A DNA stretch of 64,000 nt from Maribacter ulvicola. GTDB taxonomy: Bacteria > Bacteroidota > Bacteroidia > Flavobacteriales > Flavobacteriaceae. The stretch's first letter is position 1. Each line of letters opens with the position of its first letter. Positions 52,447-61,706 of the stretch are shown piece after piece. The stretch spans positions 107,628 to 171,627 of the forward strand of contig NZ_FTMA01000008.1 of NCBI RefSeq assembly GCF_900155985.1. Reading direction: 5' to 3'. Below the pieces are notes generated by a model that ran no database searches, had not been told where the DNA came from, and saw nothing but the letters and a program-made list of their open reading frames with translations. The translations under genes were made by a program, and so were the position numbers.

Positions 52447-53919
52447 TTAAGCTAAAATATGTTGATTCAATATATCATTGACCTCTTTTAAACTTTCCTC
52501 ATTATCTAACAGTAAAACCAATATGTCATTAGCTTCAATAATGGTAGATCCGCCCGGTCTTACAAAGGTACCATCTCTTTTGATCATAACAATAAAAGCG
52601 GTCCTTGGAAAATGTAAGTCGATAATTCGTTTATTGACCGCAAAACTATTGGGGTCAATAGTTACTTCCTCCATAGCAGATTTTGGTAGGTTAAGAATAT
52701 ACCTATCATTTTCTGCAATAGGTTTCACTTCATCTGGCAAGGCTACATTTAACCATTTTGCAAAGATAGATAAGGTGGTACCTTGAATTAAAACCGAAGA
52801 AACCGAAATAAAGAAAACGATACTAAATATGATGTTTGCCTTATCAATACCGGCCAATAGGGGATAGGTAGCAAATACAATAGGTACTGCACCGCGTAAA
52901 CCAACCCAAGAAATATAGAATCTTCTACCTAGTTTCATTTTAAAGAACATGAGACTAAGAAAAACACTTACGGGTCTGGCAATTAGAATCAAGAATACTG
53001 AAATTAATAAGCCTATGCCCAAATAGGGGGTGATTTGAGACGGAAAAACCAATAAACCAAGCGTAAGGAACAATACAATCTGCATAAGCCAAGCCATACC
53101 ATCGAACATTTTTAAAATGGTCGTTTTATGGATTAAATCTTGATTGCCTAAGTATACGGCGCAAATATAAATAGATAAGAATCCATTACCGCCAACAGCA
53201 TCTGTAGCTGAAAATGTGATGAACATTAGTGCAATGACTAATACTGGGTAGAGTCCTTCAAAACCTAGTTTAATTTTGTTGATGATAATTTCGCTAAGTT
53301 TCCCAAAAGCAAATCCGCCGATACCACCTAAAATCATCTGTTTAAAAAAAAGCGGAATAATAGATAGTATACTTAAATCCTGATTAATAACCAGGGTTAA
53401 AAAAGCCAAGGTTAGCACATAGGCCATAGGGTCATTACTACCGCTTTCTAGTTCTAGTGTTGGTCTTAAGTTACTTTTAAGTGCCAAGTTTTTAGAACGC
53501 AATATGGAGAAAACCGCAGCGGCGTCAGTAGATGAAACTATAGATCCCAGTAACATACTCTCGTAAATGGTAAAATCTGTAATGTAATAAACAAAGGTCC
53601 CCAAGGTAAGTGCAGTAAGCAAGACGCCTAATGTAGAAAGCACCAAGCCTTCTTTTAGAATGGGTTTAACGGCGTTCCAATTGGTATCCAATCCACCAGA
53701 AAACAAAATAAAATTTAAAGAAACTATACCTATAAATTGTGCAAGCTTAGGGTCGTTAAACTGAATACCTCCAATACCGTCAGATCCCGCAAGCATGCCA
53801 ATGGCCAGGAAAAGTATTAAAGTGGGTACACCAAATTTGTATGAAGTCTTACCTACTATAATGCTTATGAAAAGCAGAATAGAACCTACAAGAAGAATGT
53901 TTTCTATAGTAAGATTCAT
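52447..53919 (-). CDS. nhaP2: Potassium/proton antiporter (NhaP2/CvrA-like) with TrkA-C domain
   Basis: The 490-residue protein has about twelve membrane helices and motifs of the CPA1/NhaP2 branch: GVPTLILFLAIGMLAGSDG, SSTDAAAVFSILR (residues about 128-140) and ELESGSNDPMAYVLT. A cytoplasmic TrkA-C-like domain occupies about 400-485 (FVRPGGSTIIEANDILVLL). It exchanges monovalent cations for protons across the inner membrane. Whether K+ or Na+ is transported cannot be settled from sequence. A small secreted protein gene follows. Confidence 0.9.
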   Translation of the reverse strand: MNLTIENILLVGSILLFISIIVGKTSYKFGVPTLILFLAIGMLAGSDGIGGIQFNDPKLAQFIGIVSLNFILFSGGLDTNWNAVKPILKEGLVLSTLGVLLTALTLGTFVYYITDFTIYESMLLGSIVSSTDAAAVFSILRSKNLALKSNLRPTLELESGSNDPMAYVLTLAFLTLVINQDLSILSIIPLFFKQMILGGIGGFAFGKLSEIIINKIKLGFEGLYPVLVIALMFITFSATDAVGGNGFLSIYICAVYLGNQDLIHKTTILKMFDGMAWLMQIVLFLTLGLLVFPSQITPYLGIGLLISVFLILIARPVSVFLSLMFFKMKLGRRFYISWVGLRGAVPIVFATYPLLAGIDKANIIFSIVFFISVSSVLIQGTTLSIFAKWLNVALPDEVKPIAENDRYILNLPKSAMEEVTIDPNSFAVNKRIIDLHFPRTAFIVMIKRDGTFVRPGGSTIIEANDILVLLLDNEESLKEVNDILNQHILA

Positions 53920-54031
53920 TGGCGATCGTTAATCTTAATTGTTAAGCAGTAAAGTTAAATCATTTCTTAAAAAAACAATACAAATGTTAAGGTTTGGTAC
54001 AAAGTTAACATGTTGTATTAATAGCCAATAT

Positions 54032-54475
54032 TTATAGAAAATTTAATTTGCATTTTCTAAATAGTGCAGTTATCATATTTATTAGATATAATGATTGTAT
54101 ACTAACTGCCACAATTGCGGATAAAGTAAGGGTTGTTTGTGCATCAAAATATAAAGAAGAAATACCTTGACTGGAGGGCGGTAAGAAATATGGGATTAAA
54201 ATAATGAAGCAAAAACTGATAACTGTGAAAATTAAATGAATTACGGTCAGCCAATTTACCAGCTTTCTATTTAGCCTAATGGCTACCCAGTAACCAAAAC
54301 CTAGAATTCCGTATATAATAGAGATCAATACTGCTAAATTGATCAACCCTATTACCAAATAGGTGTCATAAATGTTGATGTCGAGTGTTTTATCAGGTTT
54401 TAGAAATCCGATTAATAGTATTACGGGAATAAGAATCCATAATACCAAATGTGGTGCTTGGGTAATTTTATTCAT
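54032..54475 (-). CDS. Four-helix membrane protein of unknown function
   Basis: The 147-residue protein has four membrane helices and between the first two the phrase LDINIYDTYLVIG, which recalls the DINVHDTYYVIAH motif of cytochrome oxidase subunit I and related small membrane proteins. The haem-ligand histidines of oxidases are missing, so it is not an oxidase subunit as such. Function unknown. Confidence 0.65.
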   Translation of the reverse strand: MNKITQAPHLVLWILIPVILLIGFLKPDKTLDINIYDTYLVIGLINLAVLISIIYGILGFGYWVAIRLNRKLVNWLTVIHLIFTVISFCFIILIPYFLPPSSQGISSLYFDAQTTLTLSAIVAVSIQSLYLINMITALFRKCKLNFL

Positions 54476-54593
54476 TTAATAAATGTAGTGTTATTCTTAA
54501 GGTGAAGTTAAGAATTATTAAGGTCATCTTAATTATTATATTTCAACGACATATTATAAATACATTTGCATGTATCAATATATTAAATGCATC

Positions 54594-54863
54594 ATGAAGC
54601 TAGAACAAATAGAAAAAATATCTAAGGCATTAAGTGATGTAAATCGGTTAAAAATATTGCAGTACATGCAAAAGAACCAAGGAAAAGTAGCATGTGCTAA
54701 AGCTTGTAATTTGTTAGACTTAGCTCAGCCATCTATTAGTCACCATATAAAAAAAATGGTTGAAGCAGGTTTGATCAATCAGCATAAAATAGGTCGTAAC
54801 TATAATTATACTTTGAATCATGAAGTGTGGGATAATTATATGTTACGCTTACAGAATCTGTAA
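54594..54863 (+). CDS. ArsR-family transcriptional regulator
   Basis: The ATG at 54594 gives 89 residues with a winged helix: KALSDVNRLKILQYM, the recognition helix LAQPSISHHIKKMVEAGLI and the wing HKIGRNYNYTLN. A CxxxC pair (ACAKAC) precedes the recognition helix and could bind metal or act as a thiol sensor. ATG 54570 is an alternative start. The luciferase-like monooxygenase gene follows after 51 nt and is a probable target. Confidence 0.87.
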   Translation: MKLEQIEKISKALSDVNRLKILQYMQKNQGKVACAKACNLLDLAQPSISHHIKKMVEAGLINQHKIGRNYNYTLNHEVWDNYMLRLQNL

Positions 54864-54914
54864 TTTTTTATTTAAATATATAGATACTTTTAAATGTATA
54901 AATGAATTTAAGGT

Positions 54915-55925
54915 ATGAAAAAGATTGATTATTCCATATTAGATTTAGCCATAGTATCTGAGGGTACACCCCTTAAAGAAACTTTTGATCACTCGGTAAG
55001 GCTTGCACAAGCAGCGGAAGCAGCAGGCTATACCCGTTTTTGGTTGGCAGAACATCATAATTCCGTGGCTATTGGTAGTAGCGCTACATCTATTTTAATA
55101 GGTAAGATTGCCGAAGAAACTAAAACCTTACGTGTAGGTTCTGGCGGCATTATGTTGCCCAACCATTCTCCATTAATTATAGCGGAGCAATTTGGTACTC
55201 TGGGCATTTTATATCCAGATCGAATTGATTTAGGGCTAGGGCGTGCACCGGGTACAGATCAGTTAACCGCTCAGGCAATCCGATCAGATTTTTATCAGGC
55301 AGCGCAATCGTTTCCTTTAGAGGTTGAAAAAATACAACGTTATTTTTCTACCGATAATTCTGAAGCCAAAGTACGTGTTACCTTAGCAGAAGGGGTAGAA
55401 GTACCACTTTATATTTTGGGCTCTAGCACTGATAGTGCCCATTTAGCGGCCAAGAAAGGATTGCCCTATGCATTTGCGAGCCACTTTGCGACAACACACT
55501 TAATGAATGCCCTGCAAATTTATCATCAAGAATTTCAATCATCGGAGGTATTGGAGAAACCTTACACTATGGCGGGCGTTAATATTATCATTGCAGATAC
55601 TGATGAAGAAGCAGAACGTATTTCAACATCGCTATATAAAATGATTATTGGTCTATTGACAGGAAATAGAGGATTTATGCAACCACCGGTTACTATGACC
55701 CCAGATTTACGGGAACTAAGTCAGAACCCTTCCGTGCAACAAATGTTGAAATATTCTTTTATAGGTAGCAAGGAGACCGTTAAAAAACAAGTGCAGCAGT
55801 TTATTGAAGATACACAGGTAGATGAACTTATTGCGGTAACCAATATTTATGACGGTCAAGATCGCATAAAGTCATATAAATTGTTTGCAGAGATCATGAA
55901 GGAATTAAATGGAGAGAAGAAGTAA
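54915..55925 (+). CDS. Luciferase-like flavin-dependent monooxygenase
   Basis: The 336-residue protein belongs to the LLM family: TRFWLAEHHNSVAIGSSATSILIG, RVGSGGIMLPNHSPLIIAEQFGTL, DLGLGRAPGTD, and the later FIGSKETVKKQVQQF. It resembles YhbW-type alkanal monooxygenase-like proteins that use reduced flavin. The substrate is unknown. It lies 51 nt after an ArsR regulator and converges with a nitrilase. Confidence 0.9.
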   Translation: MKKIDYSILDLAIVSEGTPLKETFDHSVRLAQAAEAAGYTRFWLAEHHNSVAIGSSATSILIGKIAEETKTLRVGSGGIMLPNHSPLIIAEQFGTLGILYPDRIDLGLGRAPGTDQLTAQAIRSDFYQAAQSFPLEVEKIQRYFSTDNSEAKVRVTLAEGVEVPLYILGSSTDSAHLAAKKGLPYAFASHFATTHLMNALQIYHQEFQSSEVLEKPYTMAGVNIIIADTDEEAERISTSLYKMIIGLLTGNRGFMQPPVTMTPDLRELSQNPSVQQMLKYSFIGSKETVKKQVQQFIEDTQVDELIAVTNIYDGQDRIKSYKLFAEIMKELNGEKK

Positions 55926-55937
55926 CTTCTCTCCATA

Positions 55938-56912
55938 TTACTCTTTTATTACAACGGTAGATTGTCTTTCTCTATTTACCGTAAGTTTGGTTACGTCTGG
56001 TCTGGAATAATGCCCAACAGGGTCAAAATTCTGGCGTTCTTCTAGTACCTTATTAAAATCTATGGTAGCGGTAATGAGTCCTTCTTTATCAATGACCGGA
56101 GGTAAAACCCATTCCCCATCGGGTCCAGCAATACAAGAACCTCCATTTGCTAAAGTATCTGGACAATTTTCAAGAATAGCGTTTAAGTGCGGTGTATATT
56201 CAGGAAAATCTTTTTTGCGCATTAGGCTAGAAACAGAAACGACGAATGACCGCGATTCCCTAGCAATGAACCGCGTAATATCGGTAGTATTAAAATCAGA
56301 GCCTGGCCACACTGCAATATGCAAATCTTCACCTAAGCCATACAATGTATTTCTAGCTAAAGGCATCCAGTTTTCCCAACAATTGAGTCCGCCCACGGTA
56401 AAGTTTTTTAAGTGGTGCACTCGTAATCCGTAACCATCACCAGGCGCCCAAGTTAATCTTTCTTCATAGGTAGGTTGTAATTTTCTATGCACAGATTTAA
56501 TATCTCCTTCACTATTTATATAAACAAGAGAGCAGTAAATGCTGTGACCGCCTCTATTTTTTGCACGTTCCATTAAACCTAAGTAAATAGCAATATTATG
56601 CTGCTTTGCAAGTGTGCAAATGTCATCTAGCTCTCCCGTTTCAATTTGAATGGAATTTTTAATGTAGTGCGCATGAATCTCCTTTTGAACTTTTGAATTG
56701 AATTTTGCACCATCGGTCATAGAAACCCAAAAAGGATAGCCCGGTAAAAGTGCTTCACCAAACACAACCAATTTACAACCATCATTACTAGCTTTGATAA
56801 TATATTGTTTGATTTTATCAATGGTAGCTTTCTTATTTAGCCAAACCGGAGAGATTTGAGCCATGCCTATTTTCAGGTTGTTTTGATCCGGAGTATCTAT
56901 AATTTTAGTCAT
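55938..56912 (-). CDS. Nitrilase-family carbon-nitrogen hydrolase
   Basis: The 324-residue protein has the catalytic triad of nitrilases: E53 in VFGEALLPGYP, K144 in HRKLQPTYEER and C178 in GGLNCWENWMPLAR. The CWENxMP context and the length match true nitrilases and cyanide hydratase-type enzymes, which convert nitriles to acids and ammonia or to amides. No signal peptide is present. It converges with the LLM monooxygenase. Confidence 0.92.
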   Translation of the reverse strand: MTKIIDTPDQNNLKIGMAQISPVWLNKKATIDKIKQYIIKASNDGCKLVVFGEALLPGYPFWVSMTDGAKFNSKVQKEIHAHYIKNSIQIETGELDDICTLAKQHNIAIYLGLMERAKNRGGHSIYCSLVYINSEGDIKSVHRKLQPTYEERLTWAPGDGYGLRVHHLKNFTVGGLNCWENWMPLARNTLYGLGEDLHIAVWPGSDFNTTDITRFIARESRSFVVSVSSLMRKKDFPEYTPHLNAILENCPDTLANGGSCIAGPDGEWVLPPVIDKEGLITATIDFNKVLEERQNFDPVGHYSRPDVTKLTVNRERQSTVVIKE

Positions 56913-57265
56913 TGTAGCGTAGTTATTTTTTTAAAGATCAACTTTAATGTGTAATATATAAATAGTTGATTTTAAGTCAGTTGCTTAGTTTTTGTTTGGG
57001 TTTTATTTGCTATAAAACAGTACTGGTGGTTGACTTTATTTCAAAGGTATTAATTCTAAAGTGTTTTGCAAGTAGCTAGTATACAAACCAGAATTGCCGA
57101 TGTTTGGGTGGTAAAAAAGCTACATCTCTTCTTTATGAAGAATGAAGAAGGATGAAAGTATATGGATGTACTCGTTGTATAACTTTAGTACGGATGGTAT
57201 TTTTTTAATTGCGATTAAAAATAGTAGTTGTGCTTTTATAGTAGGTTGTCTATTATAATATTTAT
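56913..57265. other. Intergenic region without recognisable content
   Basis: The 353 bases upstream of the nitrilase gene (minus strand) contain no plausible gene, repeat or terminator that I can recognise. Confidence 0.5.
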
Positions 57266-58579
57266 TTAATTTTCAACTTCGGTTACCTTGATTCTAGGAT
57301 TTTCATTTTTTGATTTTAATAGAAATTTATTAAATTCTTTATCTATTAAGTATTTGTCTTTTATGATATAGACAATAGCCACACCATTAATAAATTTAGA
57401 ACCCTTTCTAAAGCTTAGACCAATCTGCACCTCGCCATTTCTGTTAATATACCCACACTCGCCAAATTTTGTTCCATATGCAGCCATTCCGTCATAAAAG
57501 GGCTCTAAATTGGGAACCTCAAATTTAAAATCTATTTTAATTTCATTTTTATGATTAATAAAGCCCCATTTTCCATTGAAATTTACAGGAGCTACCCCTT
57601 CAGAGAAATCATTGACATTAGCATACATCAGTGGAATTATTATTTTTCCAGCTTCATTGATAAATCCATATTTTCCATCCTTTTTAATATAGGCAAATCC
57701 GTTATTAAAAGCTCCTATTTTATCATATTCAGGTTTTAATAGTATGTTGAAATTTTTATCTAATAGACCATGTTTGTAGTTTTCATTTTCAATAAAGTAA
57801 CCGTTAAAATCTTTTCTGGTATAGATAGAGTTGAAGGTAGGAGGGGTAATTATTTCTCCCGTATCCCTTACAAATTCAAAAGTATGGTTAGCACTTTTTC
57901 TTACTTTTGCAATACCGTTATGAAAAGAAGAAGCCGTGTAAAATATAGCGTCAAAGACCGTTTTTCCTTCAATTGTTTTATACCCATACTTATTGTTATG
58001 TTCAAATATGAAAATTTTAGTTTTATAATCGTAAGAAAAAATTCTGTGAGAAAATTTATTTGAAATTGTGTTGCCTTTATAATCTATGATATAATAAAGG
58101 TCATCTTCCTTTACAATGATGTTTTCTTTGTCTTCAGGAGAAATGGCGTCATAATTTGGTTTTAAAAACTCTTCTGCTTTTTGATTAACAAGTCCAAATT
58201 TGTCTTCTTCCTTAAATCTAAAAATACCTGAAACAGCTGTATATTTCAATTCGTTGTAAGTAGGGTCAATGATCCATTGACCGTCTAAATTCATTACGCC
58301 ATACTTGCCTTCATATTTAAAAATAATAAAAGAGCCTACACTATAGTTATCTCCAAGTCGCCATATATCATATAAATTATCTTGAAAAACTTTGCTGTAA
58401 TACGAAATTACATGACCACCTAACCTTTCATATGTAGCTTCTGCTACTATTTTCATTTCATTATTAACCAACCCCTTTTTTCCGTTTCTCTCAAATACAT
58501 AAACATTTCTATGATCTTGGGAATAGATACTGCCAGAATACAGCAGAATATAGATGATACAAAGTATTAGTTTATTCAT
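57266..58579 (-). CDS. Secreted WG-repeat protein
   Basis: The 437-residue protein has a signal peptide (1-20, ending IYSQ) and about eight to ten WG-type repeats with cores such as GKYGVMNLDGQW, DKFGLVNQKAEEF, NKYGYKTIEGKTVF, GKYGFINEAGKIII and GKWGFINHKNEI. WG repeats form beta structure with unclear function, often in cell-surface or secreted proteins. Codon use is more AT-rich than in housekeeping genes of the window, in line with the accessory character of this end. Confidence 0.85.
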   Translation of the reverse strand: MNKLILCIIYILLYSGSIYSQDHRNVYVFERNGKKGLVNNEMKIVAEATYERLGGHVISYYSKVFQDNLYDIWRLGDNYSVGSFIIFKYEGKYGVMNLDGQWIIDPTYNELKYTAVSGIFRFKEEDKFGLVNQKAEEFLKPNYDAISPEDKENIIVKEDDLYYIIDYKGNTISNKFSHRIFSYDYKTKIFIFEHNNKYGYKTIEGKTVFDAIFYTASSFHNGIAKVRKSANHTFEFVRDTGEIITPPTFNSIYTRKDFNGYFIENENYKHGLLDKNFNILLKPEYDKIGAFNNGFAYIKKDGKYGFINEAGKIIIPLMYANVNDFSEGVAPVNFNGKWGFINHKNEIKIDFKFEVPNLEPFYDGMAAYGTKFGECGYINRNGEVQIGLSFRKGSKFINGVAIVYIIKDKYLIDKEFNKFLLKSKNENPRIKVTEVEN

Positions 58580-58890
58580 TTTATTAAAATTTGTTTCTCT
58601 CCATTTCTAATCATTGAACTTAATAAAATAATGCTTCGGGTTACATAAGAATCTGTGTGTTTTTTATCGATAATAGAGATTTAAATGTTCCGTCACTTGC
58701 CTAGATACCTAAATGAAATTTTCAATTCATTGGTTAGCGTTTTGTTCTAATGAATAACCACGTTCATGGATAGGAATAATTTCTAAATTGAATACGAGAG
58801 TTTCTGTAAGAATATTAGACGTAACAAAAGTGCAATTCACTTTGTTAAAGGCTAAAATAGCAATTGTTTTATTAGGCTAAAGTGTAATTT
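58580..58890. other. Intergenic region without recognisable content
   Basis: The 311 bases between the repeat protein gene and the WG-repeat gene show no plausible gene or repeat. Confidence 0.5.
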
Positions 58891-59337
58891 TCATCTTCTG
58901 TTTTCTTTTTTAATTACATTGATTAATGCAGCAACAATTTCACTTTTGGATATATAATTATTTTTAGAGTAAATTAGATAATCTACTGTTCCGCTTTTTT
59001 TTATTCGAATAGTTACGTCTACAAAACCAGTTTTTTTTATACGAATACTAGTATCTCCAAAGCCACTTTTTTTAATTCTGACAGAGCGATCACCAAATCC
59101 GGTATATTTTAAAACATAATCAGCTTTGAATTTACTTTTTGTAAACCCAACACTGAAGTCTCCAAATCCAGAATCCTTAAACCGAACAGAAATGTCCCCC
59201 AAACCGCTTTCCTTAATACGTATAGATTCATCACCAAACCCTGAGGTTTTAATTTTTACTTTTTCTTGACTTACTATAGAATGCGTAAAAAATGATAAGA
59301 TTAATAATGATATAAATTTCAATTTCATAGTGTTCAT
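58891..59337 (-). CDS. Secreted protein of eight 12-residue repeats
   Basis: The 148-residue protein has a signal peptide (about 1-23, ending IVSQ) and then about eight consecutive repeats with the consensus SGFGDxSIRIKK: SGFGDESIRIKE, SGLGDISVRFKD, SGFGDFSVGFTK, a shorter SKFKADYVLKY, TGFGDRSVRIKK, SGFGDTSIRIKK, TGFVDVTIRIKK and SGTVDYLIYSKN. A 23-residue tail (about 120-148) follows. Alternating polar and hydrophobic residues suggest a beta solenoid or stacked hairpins. I do not recognise the family. It is adjacent to, and on the same strand as, the WG-repeat protein. Confidence 0.75.
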   Translation of the reverse strand: MNTMKLKFISLLILSFFTHSIVSQEKVKIKTSGFGDESIRIKESGLGDISVRFKDSGFGDFSVGFTKSKFKADYVLKYTGFGDRSVRIKKSGFGDTSIRIKKTGFVDVTIRIKKSGTVDYLIYSKNNYISKSEIVAALINVIKKENRR

Positions 59338-60375
59338 TTAATGCTAGCCTGTTTTTAGGGTATAGCAGGTAGGGCAGGGTAAGGGGAAAGACCTCTCCGC
59401 AAAGCCATAACCAAGATTTTATATATTTTGATTATTTTATTTTTTGAATTGCAAAACCAAAAGAATGGGTGATATTAAAAAATGCGTCAAAGCCATTTAG
59501 AAGTGTACCGCTCCTTTAATTGGTAAGGACTTTTGTATAGCTCAGTTTTTTATGTTTCGCCTTTTTAAGGAAGGTAAGAGTTCCGCATCCGCGTATTTGT
59601 GCGCATTCATACCATCTGTTTTTATGATACATTTTTTGGTATTATTTGATCTCATATTTGAGAATCTTATTGTGTTTTGAGTTTTATGTGCTGTAATTGT
59701 AAATATGTTTGTTATCAATTAATTACGGGGGTATTTTCAATGTTATTTAATTTGGACTTAATAGTGTAGCTGTCATTTAAAGGAGATCCTCCTAAAAGAA
59801 TAAAAGGTTATTGTGTACGTAGTTAAGCATCAGTAGTCAATGATTTGCCTGTTTACCATTTGTCAATTCATATTGCCTGTACTCTGTGGGTTTTTCTGAA
59901 TTTAGTTTTAAATAAAGGCAACCACCAACAGTATTGTATTCATTGAAAAACTACTTGCGTTAAGTAATCTGATTGTGCCATGGTATTTTTGCTATTGTTG
60001 GTATTATTTTTAACAGCGCAGTTTGTCATTACCTGAGTAAGCACTTCTAATCTTAGAATTCTTTTCATTTGATAAGTTTTATAAGTTAGATGTCTTTAGT
60101 GCAAATAAGTTGCGTCAAAATAATTGCCATCGTCAAAAATGAAAAAAAAGTGTAGCAGAAGTATGGTATTTTAATGCTTGGGCGTTTATTTTAGGAGTGT
60201 AGATAAAAAGAATAATCATAAGAAGCTGTTTGCAACGGGTTTTTTCCAATGCTTATAAGAAGAGGGATCGTAAAGTTCTACTATGAACGGCCGTGTACGG
60301 GACCCTTATGTACGGTAGTATGAGAGGTGCGCACCGTCATTAGATGGTGGAACCATCCATTAGGTTAGCGGTAGT
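59338..60375. other. 1 kb gene-poor region with decayed fragments
   Basis: No intact gene is supported. On the minus strand two short protein-like fragments appear: around 59550-59660 a 37-codon frame containing KKCIIKTDGMNAHKYADAE, and around 59840-59950 a frame containing GGCLYLKLNSEKPTEYRQYE. Both lack the rest of a gene. The segment 60270-60370 resembles the 3' end of a group II intron and is listed separately. Confidence 0.5.
60270..60370 (+). mobile_element. Group II intron 3'-end-like remnant (domain V/VI)
   Basis: CCGTG at 60291-60295 can pair with TACGG at 60311-60315, and TACG at 60296-60299 with CTTA at 60305-60308 with one mismatch, leaving a GGACC loop and a 2-nt bulge (TG). This is the geometry of group II intron domain V, and the following GTATGAGAGGTGCGC resembles the junction to domain VI as I know it from bacterial introns. 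The mismatch and the lack of a reverse transcriptase gene upstream indicate a decayed remnant. Identification is from memory of the motif. Confidence 0.5.
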
Positions 60376-60942
60376 TTAATTATCTTTAGTTGGTTTTTTT
60401 TGAAGATGTTTCATTTTTTTTCCTGTTAACACTTTTGTGTCTACTAATTCAAAGCCTAAATTTAAATATAGTTTTTCTGCTTTTGTGTTATCATCATCTA
60501 CTAACAAACCTAGTGTCTGTTGATTTAAGTTAAACCTATTAATTATAAAATGTAGCATTTTGGTTCCAATACCTCTTCCTTGGCTTTTTGGATCAACGCC
60601 AAAAGAATCAATGTAATGCTCACCTTTTTGCGTTTCATTTTCTGGCTTAAAGTGAAGATTAAAATGTTCACTTATATACTTTACAATAGGTTTTCTTAAT
60701 TTATCTAATTCAGCACCATCGTAAATGTTTATCGTGCCCTCTATTCCTCGGTCGGTTTCAGCTACAAAACAATTTTTATAAGAATATTGGTTGTTTTCTT
60801 TTTCAACAAAGTAATGCAGAAACTTCTTTGCTTGTTTGGAGTTTCTCATCCCTATAAATTCATAGAGAAATCCTTCCATTGCAAGAAATAAGTGTTCTGA
60901 GATTTTAACAGCATCTTCTATTTTTGCTTTTCTAATTATCAT
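60376..60942 (-). CDS. GNAT-family N-acetyltransferase
   Basis: The 188-residue protein has the GNAT fold with the acetyl-CoA loop QGRGIGTKML (about 130-139) preceded by HYIDSFGVDPKS and followed by LGLLVDDDNTKAEKLYLNLGFE, the standard motif order. The acceptor is unknown. Such genes are common as single cargo genes in accessory regions. It sits between an intron-like remnant and a dispersed repeat, both signs of DNA rearrangement here. Confidence 0.87.
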   Translation of the reverse strand: MIIRKAKIEDAVKISEHLFLAMEGFLYEFIGMRNSKQAKKFLHYFVEKENNQYSYKNCFVAETDRGIEGTINIYDGAELDKLRKPIVKYISEHFNLHFKPENETQKGEHYIDSFGVDPKSQGRGIGTKMLHFIINRFNLNQQTLGLLVDDDNTKAEKLYLNLGFELVDTKVLTGKKMKHLQKKPTKDN

Positions 60943-61148
60943 TATTTGTCAAGTTCTGACCAACGTAAAAATTAGTCTCTGGTTATTAATTGTGTATACT
61001 TTACTCAAAATTAATCATTTTTATATCTATTTTATTTATTATCCAATTTACGTAAGTAAGAGGATTTAATTAGAACTAGAGTAATAGATAAGTTGTATGC
61101 TGATTTATTTGTGAAACCTTTTATAGGGAATTACCGCCCACGGTCTAT

Positions 61149-61214
61149 TATAACAATAATTGCGGGTTTACGTGCGGAGATTTTCTACAGGGAAATTAGA
61201 CGTAGCAAACTTGA
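61149..61214 (+). repeat. Dispersed repeat, copy 1
   Basis: This 66-bp segment, beginning TATAACAATAATTGCGGG and ending ACGTAGCAAACTTG, is about 80 percent identical by eye to 63833-63898 in direct orientation. The common core is TTGCGGGTTTACG, then GATTTTC, AAAT and GACGTAG. It lies upstream of the intron-like segment. Confidence 0.85.
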
Positions 61215-61263
61215 ATCTACCTTTCATTGAACCCAAAAACGAGCTATTATTTTTATACATGGT

Positions 61264-61440
61264 GTGTGCCGGGCATGGGCATTTTTTGTTAACAGCAAAG
61301 TAGATAATTAATTCTAGGGGATGTAATTCCCTTATGGGCAGGGATAATGCCTAGAACCATTAGTAAGTAGCAAGGATGGTAGCCGTGAGACCATATTTGA
61401 AGATTATTTGCGATTGAATAATGGGCAAATACCGACTACA
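61264..61440 (+). mobile_element. Group II intron 5'-end-like remnant
   Basis: The segment starts GTGTGCCGGGCATGGGC; GTGYG is the consensus 5' end of group II introns. It is followed by GC-rich, structured-looking DNA with inverted pairs such as CTAGGGGATG/CCCTTATGGG and GGATGGTAGCC, unlike the AT-rich surroundings and recalling domain I of Bacteroidota introns. It breaks off before any reverse transcriptase frame. The identification is by eye and weaker than for the 3'-end-like segment at 60270-60370. Confidence 0.4.
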
Positions 61441-61607
61441 AAACTTGGTACCGACCCTTCGGCTATGCTCAGGATAAACCAAGCAAGAACCGTATGCTGT
61501 ACACAAAGACAAGAACGTATTTGTCATCAATTATAAAAAGAGCGGTTTAGTAATTGATAAGCGCTTTTATGACACACAGAAAGATGACTTTCAGTTTTTA
61601 GGTAGAC

Positions 61608-61632
61608 AAAAAAAAGCCCCTTAAAGAGGCTT
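61608..61632 (-). terminator. Terminator of the SDR unit
   Basis: On the minus strand AAGCCTC pairs with GGGGCTT (one T-G pair) around TTTAA, followed by T8. It lies about 75 bp beyond the stop of the hydrolase remnant and would end the SDR transcript. Confidence 0.75.
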
Positions 61633-61706
61633 ATAACGATAGTATTAAGTTTCAATTAACGGCTTATAAAACGGTTACCGGTTTTGGTGACAGAATTTTT
61701 TGCTGT

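Noticed and set aside
54032..54475. Cytochrome oxidase subunit I fragment
   Set aside because: Only the DINxYDTYxVI phrase is shared; the haem and copper ligand histidines are absent and the length is far too small.
60283..60360. Short plus-strand frame reading VYGTLMYGSMRGAHRH
   Set aside because: It overlaps the domain V-like hairpin; such peptides are usual false translations of group II intron ends.
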